Below are positions 1 through 5,141 of a stretch of 5,141 nt of DNA, in pieces. Each line of letters begins with the position of its first letter. Within the stretch, counting starts at the first letter, position 1. The notes under the pieces are model-generated. The model was not told where the DNA came from and ran no database searches. It was given only the letters and a program-made list of their open reading frames with translations. Where the stretch lies: NCBI GenBank assembly GCA_902520385.1, contig CABYOB010000033.1, forward strand, positions 1 through 5,141, in the 5' to 3' direction. Source of the stretch: an uncultured Bacteroidota bacterium (lineage in GTDB: Bacteria; Bacteroidota; Bacteroidia; Flavobacteriales; TMED113). Made by a program: the position numbers and the translations under genes.

Positions 1-1103
1 GGAAATATAAAAAATTATCATTTTCGGGAAATGACAAGGTTGAAGATGAATCAGATCCAATTTCTTGGGTTGGTTATAAACAACAATTTTTTTCTACTAT
101 TTTATCATCTAAATCTAAATCTGGATTTATTGTAGATTATATGAAGGTTATAGGTGAAGACCTAGATTCTACTGTTGTTAAAAACATGCAAACAAAAATC
201 AAATTAGATAATAATAATAATTTTTCATTTTTATTTGTTCCAAATGATTATAATTTTTTGAAAAGTTTGAAGTCTAACGGAGAAGGGGCTAGTTTTAGCA
301 ATTTAGTTGAATTAGGTTGGGGTATTTTTGGTTGGGTTAATCAATTTTTAGTTATTCCAATTTTTGATTTTTTAGAGAGTGTAGGAATTGGTTATGGTCT
401 AATTATTTTAGTTATAGCAATTGTATTTAAAATGTTATTATATCTGCCTACTAAAAAATCCTATGTTTCTATGGCTAAAATGAGAGTTTTAAAACCAGAA
501 ATTGATGCTATAAATGAAAAATTTAAAGATAAAGATCCAATGGAGAAACAAAAAGCCCAGATGGATCTTTATAAAAAAACTGGAGTTAGTCCTCTAGGGG
601 GATGTTTGCCAATGTTATTGCAGATACCAATATTATTTGCATTATTTAAATTTTTCCCATCATCTATTCAACTTAGAAAACAACCTTTTTTATGGGCAGA
701 TGATTTGTCAACATATGATTCAGTATTAGAGTTTTCATTTTTACCAGGTATTTTTGAGCATTTGAGTTTATTTGCATTATTAATGTCAATATCTACATTA
801 GTTCAAATGAAATTTAATACTCAACCAACTAATACCCAAATGCCACAGTTAAAATACATGATGTATATAATGCCAGTGGTATTCTTTTTTATAATGAATA
901 GTTATTCGTCTGGATTAAGTTACTATTATTTGTTAGCTAATATTATAACATTTTTACAGCAATTATACATTAAAAGAGGATTGGATGAAAATAAATTATA
1001 TGCTCAGTTACAGGCAAATAAGGCTAAGCCTATTAAAAAATCTAATTTTCAAAAAAAATTAGAAGAAATTGCCAAGCGTCAACAAAAAAAAGTAAAAAAA
1101 TAA
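1..1103 (+). CDS. yidC: Membrane protein insertase YidC, 5'-truncated by window edge
   Basis: YidC/Oxa1-family insertase, which inserts and folds inner-membrane proteins alone or with SecYEG. The reading frame is open from the left edge (first full codon at base 3), so the ATG at 141 is internal. 366 residues are present, and roughly the first 200-250 of a usual ~600 are missing. Numbering from base 3: residues 1-100 are the end of the periplasmic beta-domain, with WVGYKQQFFSTIL at 22-34. LGWGIFGWVNQF begins near 104. Hydrophobic segments lie near 130-147, 201-219, 250-268, 284-299 and 304-321. The SMAKMRVLKPEI stretch and the amphipathic cytoplasmic loop that follows (about 156-200) are typical. 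Residue 143 is Lys at the position of the E. coli groove Arg366. The tail (about 325-366) is Lys-rich, as in ribosome-binding YidC tails. The gene ends in tandem stops TAATAA (1101-1106). Identification is firm. Confidence 0.97.
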   Translation, partial: KYKKLSFSGNDKVEDESDPISWVGYKQQFFSTILSSKSKSGFIVDYMKVIGEDLDSTVVKNMQTKIKLDNNNNFSFLFVPNDYNFLKSLKSNGEGASFSNLVELGWGIFGWVNQFLVIPIFDFLESVGIGYGLIILVIAIVFKMLLYLPTKKSYVSMAKMRVLKPEIDAINEKFKDKDPMEKQKAQMDLYKKTGVSPLGGCLPMLLQIPILFALFKFFPSSIQLRKQPFLWADDLSTYDSVLEFSFLPGIFEHLSLFALLMSISTLVQMKFNTQPTNTQMPQLKYMMYIMPVVFFFIMNSYSSGLSYYYLLANIITFLQQLYIKRGLDENKLYAQLQANKAKPIKKSNFQKKLEEIAKRQQKKVKK

Positions 1104-1106
1104 TAA

Positions 1107-1616
1107 ATGATAATTAGGTATTTATTTTATATATCATTGACTTTCTTTATTAGTTGTGCTTTTTTAAAAAAGAATAAAGTAAATAAAAATTCTTACGCTG
1201 TAATTGAAAAAGAAATTACAGATTTTTCGGATAAAAAACCTTTAATTAAAATGCGAAAAACACCATGTTTTGGTAGATGTCCTTATTTTGAAGTTAGTAT
1301 TTATGATAATGGTTTGGTTATATATGATGGAATGAAATTTGTAGATAAAATTGGTAAATATTCTTCTATGATTCATAAAAAAAAAGTAGCTCTTATTGAA
1401 GATTATATTAGGCGGTTAGATTTTTTTTCTTTTGAAAAAGAATATGATGCTAGAGTTACAGATTTACCGTCAGTTATTATAGAGGTTAACTATCAAAATA
1501 AAAATCACAAGGTTAAAGGTAGATATAGAGTGCCTGAGAAATTCAAAATGTTTACAAAATTTATTGATAATCTGTTATTAGAAATAAATTCTTGGGATAA
1601 AGTTAAGAATGAATAA
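1107..1616 (+). CDS. Putative lipoprotein with DUF6438-like domain
   Basis: 169-residue protein of unknown function. Residues 1-17 look like a lipoprotein signal peptide: Arg4, a hydrophobic core, then FFISC with Cys17 as the probable lipidated residue. The next residues (AFLKKNK) are basic, not the acidic-rich signal linked to surface export in Bacteroidota, so an inward-facing periplasmic location is the better guess. From about residue 45 the sequence fits my recollection of DUF6438: RKTPCFGRCPYFEVSIYDNG (50-69) with Cys54 and Cys58, then a G-K-Y strand and TDLP at 118-121. The family has no established biochemical role that I know of. The ATG directly follows an in-frame TAA (1104-1106) and lies three bases after the yidC stop, so both genes probably share a transcript. 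No separate promoter or Shine-Dalgarno site is visible. The last 14 bases overlap the convergent MBL gene. The coding call is strong; the family call is from memory of the motif. Confidence 0.85.
   Translation: MIIRYLFYISLTFFISCAFLKKNKVNKNSYAVIEKEITDFSDKKPLIKMRKTPCFGRCPYFEVSIYDNGLVIYDGMKFVDKIGKYSSMIHKKKVALIEDYIRRLDFFSFEKEYDARVTDLPSVIIEVNYQNKNHKVKGRYRVPEKFKMFTKFIDNLLLEINSWDKVKNE
1603..1616. other. Tail-to-tail overlap of lipoprotein and MBL genes
   Basis: The + strand stop TAA (1614-1616) lies inside the MBL gene, and the - strand stop (1603-1605 on the + strand reads TTA) lies inside the lipoprotein gene. Fourteen bases therefore code on both strands. No GC-rich hairpin followed by a T-run is seen on either strand nearby, so the two convergent transcripts must either read into each other or stop by a factor-dependent route. 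Confidence 0.9.
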
Positions 1617-2442
1617 AGTCAGTTAATTTTCCTTTTTTTCCACTAGTGTATTTATTATTTTCTTTAATTATTAAACAACATTCACTATAATAATCATGTT
1701 CTAAAAAAAGAATATAATTTTTTTCAATAGCTTCATTTAAAAAAAACTCTTTTTCAGCTAAAGTAGTTAAAGGACGAATGTCATAACCCATTACATATGG
1801 TAATGGAATATGTCCAGTAGAGGGAAGTAAATCAGCACAAAAAACAATGGTTTGGTTATTTATAGTTATAAATGGAATTACTTGTGATTCTGTATGACCA
1901 TTAAAAAATTTTATTTTTATTCCTTCACAAAATATACCTTCTTCTAAAAAAAACAATCTATTTTTTTCTTGAATTGGAATAAAGTTTTCTTTTAAAAATG
2001 ATGCTTTTTCTCTTTGGTTAGGGTTGTTAGCCCATTCCCAATGTTTTTTATTTGTCCAATAATTCGCATTTGGAAATGTTAAATCATAATTATTTTTATT
2101 TTTTGTTATAGCGCCACCACAGTGATCGAAATGAAGATGAGTTAGGATTACATCTGTAATATCGTTTTTAGAAAATCCATGACCTTCAATAGATTTGATT
2201 AAATTATCTTCTCCATGAAGATGGAAGTGAGAAAAAAACTTTTCACTTTGTTTGTCGCCAATTCCCGTATCAATTAAAATTAATTTCTCATTAGTTTCTA
2301 TTAATAGGCATCTCATTGCCCATGAACACATATTATTATTATCTGGGGGATTTGTTTTTTTCCATAAAGATTTAGGAACCACTCCAAACATAGCCCCACC
2401 ATCTAATTTAAAAAGGCCCGTATTTATAGTGTATAATTTCAT
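1603..2442 (-). CDS. MBL-fold metallo-hydrolase (dinuclear zinc type, substrate unknown)
   Basis: 279-residue, apparently complete metallo-beta-lactamase-fold hydrolase with no signal peptide, so probably cytoplasmic. The metal-site set is intact: THLHFDH at 101-107 (His102, His104, Asp106, His107), His183 in NGHTES, Asp204 in FCADLLPS and His249 in LEHDYY. This fits two zinc ions bridged by Asp204. The N-terminal KLDGGAMFGVVPKSLW (12-27) and the WEWANNPNQREKASFLKEN stretch (135-153) are typical of a widespread Bacteroidota group usually annotated only as MBL-fold hydrolase. AHL lactonases share the general architecture, but sequence alone does not give the substrate. The ATG at 2440-2442 is the first after an in-frame stop 18 bases upstream, so the start is well supported. 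The gene diverges from mpl across a 72-base gap and converges with the lipoprotein gene, overlapping it by 14 bases. Confidence 0.94.
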   Translation of the reverse strand: MKLYTINTGLFKLDGGAMFGVVPKSLWKKTNPPDNNNMCSWAMRCLLIETNEKLILIDTGIGDKQSEKFFSHFHLHGEDNLIKSIEGHGFSKNDITDVILTHLHFDHCGGAITKNKNNYDLTFPNANYWTNKKHWEWANNPNQREKASFLKENFIPIQEKNRLFFLEEGIFCEGIKIKFFNGHTESQVIPFITINNQTIVFCADLLPSTGHIPLPYVMGYDIRPLTTLAEKEFFLNEAIEKNYILFLEHDYYSECCLIIKENNKYTSGKKGKLTDFIHS

Positions 2443-2447
2443 TTGTA

Positions 2448-2464
2448 ATTGTAATAATTACAAT
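2448..2464. promoter_or_regulatory. 17-base perfect palindrome, possible operator
   Basis: ATTGTAAT-A-ATTACAAT is a perfect inverted repeat of 8 bases per arm around a single central A. Half of the motif is also repeated directly, because TGTAAT occurs at 2444-2449 and again at 2450-2455. It begins 6 bases upstream of the MBL hydrolase start codon and overlaps the candidate -7 box of that gene, which would suit a repressor site. This is inference: the region is AT-rich, where chance palindromes are common, and no regulator gene lies in the window. Confidence 0.35.
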
Positions 2465-2468
2465 ATTA
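2461..2468 (-). promoter_or_regulatory. Candidate -7 box for MBL hydrolase gene
   Basis: On the minus strand this reads TAATATTG, 7 of 8 matches to the Bacteroidota -7 consensus TAnnTTTG. It lies 18 bases upstream of the ATG, implying a very short leader. No TTG or TTTG -33 element is seen at the usual distance, so support is weak in this AT-rich sequence. Confidence 0.25.
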
Positions 2469-2485
2469 AAAATAAAATTCATTAA

Positions 2486-2511
2486 TTGTGTGAACTTTAA
2501 ATCTATATTTA
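2486..2511 (+). promoter_or_regulatory. Candidate promoter for mpl
   Basis: TATATTTA at 2504-2511 matches the first seven positions of the Bacteroidota -7 consensus TAnnTTTG. A TTG at 2486-2488 could serve as the -33 element, but the 15-base spacing is shorter than usual. The -7 box ends only three bases before the mpl ATG at 2515, so if it is real the transcript would be leaderless or nearly so. The other possibility is an undetected promoter further upstream, within the MBL gene. Confidence 0.25.
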
Positions 2512-2514
2512 TAT

Positions 2515-3855
2515 ATGAAAGTTCATTTTATTGCAATTGGAGGAAGTATTATGCATGGTTTGGCAATATCTTTAAAGAAAAAGGGGTATATAGTATCAGG
2601 TTCGGATGATAAATTTTTTAGCCCCTCAAAAGAAAATTTAAAAGCAGAAAACCTTCTACCTGATGAAGGCTGGTTTCCTGAAAAAATCGAAAATAATTTA
2701 AATTTTATTATTTTAGGAATGCATGCCAAAATTGATAATCCCGAGTTAATTGAGGCTCAAAGAAAAAAAATCAAGATTTACTCCTTTCCAGAGTATATTG
2801 CTAAAGAGTCTAAAAATAAGAAAAGAATAGTAATTGCAGGTAGTCATGGTAAAACTACTATTACTTCTATGATTATGCATATTTTAAAAGATAATAATTT
2901 AAAATTCGATTATGTAGTAGGAGCTAAAATATCAGGGTTTGATAGTATGGTGAATCTGTCAAAAAATAAAATTATAATAATTGAGGGAGATGAGTATTTG
3001 TCTTCAAAGTTAGATAAAAGACCTAAATTTTTACATTATATGCCTAATATCTTGATTTTATCTGGAATTGCTTGGGATCATATTAATGTTTTTCCAACAA
3101 GGAAGTCCTATACTAATGTGTTCATAAAATTATTAAAAACTATTAATTCTAGTTGTAAAATTTTTTATTCAAATAATGATGTAGAATTAAAAAAAATTGT
3201 AAAATTTTCATCTGCACCCTCTGAAAGTTATGGTTTGCCGTCATATTCAATTTCAAATCAAAAGTTTCATATAAAGAGTGATAATTTTAAATATAAATTA
3301 TCTGTTTTTGGAAAACATAATCTATATAATATAGAGGCGGCAAGAAAAGTTTGCAATAGTTTAGGAGTTTCTAATGATTCTTTTTTCAGTTCAATAAGTT
3401 CATTTTCAGGAGCTAAAAATAGATTGGAATTATTAAGATTTTTCAATAAAACAAGTAATGTATACCGTGATTTTGCTCACTCGCCATCAAAAGTAAAGGC
3501 CTCTGTAGAAGCTTTAAAAGATCTTTTTCCAAAAAGAAATTTAGTTGCATGTTTGGAGTTATATACATTTAGTAGTTTAAACTTGAAGTTTATATCTTAC
3601 TATAAAGATGTATTTAAAAAAAGTGATGATGTTTGGATATTTTATTCGCCAAAAGAAATTAAAAGAAAAGGATTATCTTTTTTTTCTAAAAAAGATATTT
3701 TAAAAGAAATTAGTCATCCTAATATAAAAGTAATTGATACTAAAGTAGAATTAATTAACTGTATTAATCAGAACGTTTGGTTAAACTCCAATTTACTCTT
3801 AATGAGTTCGGGTGATTTTCAGAATATTAATTTCATGAATTTATCCATTCATTGA
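2515..3855 (+). CDS. mpl: Mpl-type Mur ligase (UDP-MurNAc : murein tripeptide ligase)
   Basis: 446-residue cytoplasmic Mur ligase, full length for the family (about 450). By family, it joins recycled L-Ala-gamma-D-Glu-meso-DAP to UDP-MurNAc using ATP, bypassing MurC, MurD and MurE. Domain 1 (about 1-100) has the nucleotide-sugar motif IGGSIMHGLA at 8-17. Domain 2 has the ATP P-loop GSHGKTT at 109-115, EGDEYLSS at 157-164, DKRPKFLHY at 167-175 and GIAWDHINVFPT at 184-195. FGKHNLYNIEAA at 265-276 precedes domain 3, which carries GAKNRLE at 299-305 and DFAHSPSKV at 319-327. DKRPKF followed by HY, and DFAHSPSK, resemble Mpl more than MurC. Asn302 stands where a basic residue is usual before the retained Arg303. 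The ATG is the first after an in-frame TGA at 2491-2493, and no Shine-Dalgarno is present. The 3' end overlaps rho by 15 bases. Exact peptide specificity is inferred. Confidence 0.93.
   Translation: MKVHFIAIGGSIMHGLAISLKKKGYIVSGSDDKFFSPSKENLKAENLLPDEGWFPEKIENNLNFIILGMHAKIDNPELIEAQRKKIKIYSFPEYIAKESKNKKRIVIAGSHGKTTITSMIMHILKDNNLKFDYVVGAKISGFDSMVNLSKNKIIIIEGDEYLSSKLDKRPKFLHYMPNILILSGIAWDHINVFPTRKSYTNVFIKLLKTINSSCKIFYSNNDVELKKIVKFSSAPSESYGLPSYSISNQKFHIKSDNFKYKLSVFGKHNLYNIEAARKVCNSLGVSNDSFFSSISSFSGAKNRLELLRFFNKTSNVYRDFAHSPSKVKASVEALKDLFPKRNLVACLELYTFSSLNLKFISYYKDVFKKSDDVWIFYSPKEIKRKGLSFFSKKDILKEISHPNIKVIDTKVELINCINQNVWLNSNLLLMSSGDFQNINFMNLSIH
3841..3855. other. Tail-to-tail overlap of mpl and rho
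   Basis: The mpl stop TGA (3853-3855) lies inside rho, and the rho stop (TTA on the + strand at 3841-3843) lies inside mpl, giving 15 doubly coding bases. The only nearby inverted repeat is a weak 6-base AT-rich one (3835-3840 with 3847-3852), which is unlikely to terminate transcription. Confidence 0.9.
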
Positions 3856-5141
3856 TATAAGGAATTCCTCATTATTTTGAGTTTTACTTATTCGATCTTT
3901 TATAAACTCCATTGCCTCTATTGGTTTCATGTCATTTAAATATTTTCTCAAAATCCATGTTCTTTGTAAAGACTCTTTGTTTATTAATAAGTCTTCCCTT
4001 CTAGTTCCTGAGTTAACTAAATCAATTGCAGGGTATATCCTTCTATTAGCAATATTTCTATCTAATTGTAATTCCATATTTCCAGTTCCTTTGAACTCTT
4101 CAAAAATTACATCATCCATTTTAGATCCAGTTTCAACTAATGCAGTAGCAATAATAGTTAGTGATCCACCATTTTCTATATTTCTTGCAGAACCAAAGAA
4201 TCTTTTTGGTTTATGAAGAGCGTTTGCATCAATTCCCCCTGAAAGAACTTTACCAGTAGCTGGAGCCACTGTATTGTATGCTCTAGCAAGTCTTGTTATA
4301 GAATCTAATAATATTACAACATCATGTCCACATTCAACTAATCTTTTAGCTTTAGCTAATACTATATTAGCAACTTTTACGTGTCTATCAGCTGGTTCGT
4401 CAAAAGTAGAAGCAATTACCTCGCCTTTAACAGATCTAGCCATGTCAGTTACCTCTTCAGGTCTTTCATCAATTAATAGCACTATTTGATAAACTTCAGG
4501 GTGAGATGCTGTAATAGCATTAGCAAGTTCTTTTAATAATATAGTTTTTCCAGTTTTAGGTTGAGCTACAATTAAACCTCTTTGACCTTTTCCTATAGGA
4601 GCAAATAAGTCAATTAATCTTGTAGATATAGTATTTGTTTCTTTAGCTAATTCAAATTTTTCTTCTGGAAAAAGAGGTGTTTTATGTTTAAAAGACACTC
4701 GATCTCTTACATCTTTTGGGTCAAGGTTATTAATCCTCTCTACTTTTACTAAAGGGAAATATTTCTCACCTTCTTTAGGTGGGCGTAATTGACCAGAAAT
4801 TGTATCTCCTGTTTTTAAGCCAAATAATTTAATTTGTGATTGAGATACGTAAATATCATCAGGTGAGTTTAAATAGTTATAATCAGACGATCTAATAAAA
4901 CCATAACCATCAGGCATAACCTCTAAAACGCCTTCTCCTGTAATAATTCCATCTAGATCATATTCCTTTCTTCTCATTGGTTTGTGATGGTTAAAGTTAG
5001 TTTTTCCTTCTTCAGGTTTTTTAGGATTTCTTTTAAATGGTCTTTTTGTAAACCTTTCTTTTTTTTCACTTAGTTCTTTAGAATTTTCTTCTTTTTTTTC
5101 TATAGATTGGTTGTCTAATATTTCATAAATTAAATCAGTTT
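3841..5141 (-). CDS. rho: Transcription termination factor Rho, 5'-truncated by window edge
   Basis: Hexameric RNA-dependent ATPase/translocase that terminates transcription. The frame stays open to the right edge, so the Met at 4975-4977 is internal; 432 residues are visible and most of the N-terminal Rho_N domain lies outside. Numbering from the first full codon (5137-5139): DLIYEILDNQ at 2-11 ends Rho_N. A Lys/Glu/Arg-rich linker follows to about 54. The RNA-binding cold-shock-like domain is at about 60-135, with GYGFIR at 78-83. The ATPase core has Walker A AQPKTGKT at 192-199, LLIDERPEEV with the catalytic Glu region near 221-230, Walker B VILLD ending at Asp279, the Q-loop region SGGIDANALHKPKRFFGSAR at 301-320, the R-loop GTGNMELQLDR near 351-361, and NIANRRIYPAIDL after it. 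All core motifs are intact. The stop lies inside the convergent mpl 3' end. Identification is firm. Confidence 0.98.
   Translation of the reverse strand, partial: TDLIYEILDNQSIEKKEENSKELSEKKERFTKRPFKRNPKKPEEGKTNFNHHKPMRRKEYDLDGIITGEGVLEVMPDGYGFIRSSDYNYLNSPDDIYVSQSQIKLFGLKTGDTISGQLRPPKEGEKYFPLVKVERINNLDPKDVRDRVSFKHKTPLFPEEKFELAKETNTISTRLIDLFAPIGKGQRGLIVAQPKTGKTILLKELANAITASHPEVYQIVLLIDERPEEVTDMARSVKGEVIASTFDEPADRHVKVANIVLAKAKRLVECGHDVVILLDSITRLARAYNTVAPATGKVLSGGIDANALHKPKRFFGSARNIENGGSLTIIATALVETGSKMDDVIFEEFKGTGNMELQLDRNIANRRIYPAIDLVNSGTRREDLLINKESLQRTWILRKYLNDMKPIEAMEFIKDRISKTQNNEEFLISMNG

Noticed and set aside
141..143. ATG as the start of yidC
   Set aside because: The frame is open from base 3, and the upstream codons encode conserved YidC periplasmic-domain sequence (WVGYKQQFFS), so this Met is internal.
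1603..2442. Assignment of the MBL protein as a quorum-quenching AHL lactonase
   Set aside because: The metal-binding motifs are shared by many MBL hydrolases, no specificity-determining feature is visible, and the neighbours are housekeeping genes.
2252..2485. Open frame on + strand antisense to the MBL gene
   Set aside because: It lies mostly opposite a clearly conserved gene, shows no recognisable motif, and fits chance opening in AT-rich sequence. The antisense frame at 2523-2729 (-) opposite mpl was dropped for the same reason.
3835..3852. Inverted repeat ATGAAT / ATTCAT as a terminator between mpl and rho
   Set aside because: The stem is only six mostly A-T pairs with a six-base loop, and there is no T-run after it on either strand.
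2515..3855. Assignment of the Mur ligase as MurC
   Set aside because: DKRPKF, EGDEYLSS and DFAHSPSK match Bacteroidota Mpl-type proteins, and no other cell-wall cluster gene (murD, murG, ftsW, ddl) adjoins it.
3860..3869. Palindrome AGGAATTCCT
   Set aside because: It lies inside the rho coding end (Glu-Glu-Phe-Leu codons), is only 10 bases long, and has no promoter context.
3929..4489. Two open frames on + strand (3929-4216 and 4274-4489) antisense to rho
   Set aside because: They mirror highly conserved Rho coding sequence and show no protein-family motif.
4975..4977. ATG as the start of rho
   Set aside because: The minus-strand frame continues without a stop to the window edge and encodes the end of a Rho_N domain (DLIYEILDNQ) plus a charged linker.

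Overview
The window is very AT-rich (by eye roughly 25-30% G+C) and almost entirely coding. The protein families point to the phylum Bacteroidota, most likely a small-genome, probably free-living Flavobacteriia-type bacterium. The YidC, Mpl and Rho sequences all follow Bacteroidota patterns: KQQFFS and LGWGIFGW in YidC, DKRPKF and GIAWDHINVFPT in Mpl, and MRRKEYDLDGIITGEG and AQPKTGKT in Rho. Shine-Dalgarno sites are absent, as is usual in this phylum. The species cannot be named from the sequence.

Layout: (1) bases 1-1103, + strand, the 3' two-thirds of yidC, cut by the left window edge. (2) 1107-1616, +, a small putative lipoprotein with a DUF6438-like domain, three bases after yidC and probably in the same transcript. 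(3) 1603-2442, -, a metallo-beta-lactamase-fold hydrolase whose 3' end overlaps the lipoprotein gene tail to tail. (4) 2443-2514, the only real intergenic region, a 72-base divergent promoter region holding a perfect 17-base palindrome. (5) 2515-3855, +, an Mpl-type peptidoglycan-recycling Mur ligase. (6) 3841-5141, -, rho, cut by the right window edge and overlapping mpl tail to tail.

Most genes are housekeeping: membrane-protein insertion (YidC), murein-peptide recycling (Mpl) and transcription termination (Rho). The lipoprotein and the MBL hydrolase have no known specific function. Only about 75 of 5141 bases are non-coding. I found no tRNA, rRNA, CRISPR array, insertion sequence or phage gene, and no clear intrinsic terminator. 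I do not see a new multi-gene system. The points worth a second look are the palindrome between the divergent genes, the two overlapping convergent junctions, the short charged linker in Rho, and the yidC-lipoprotein pairing.
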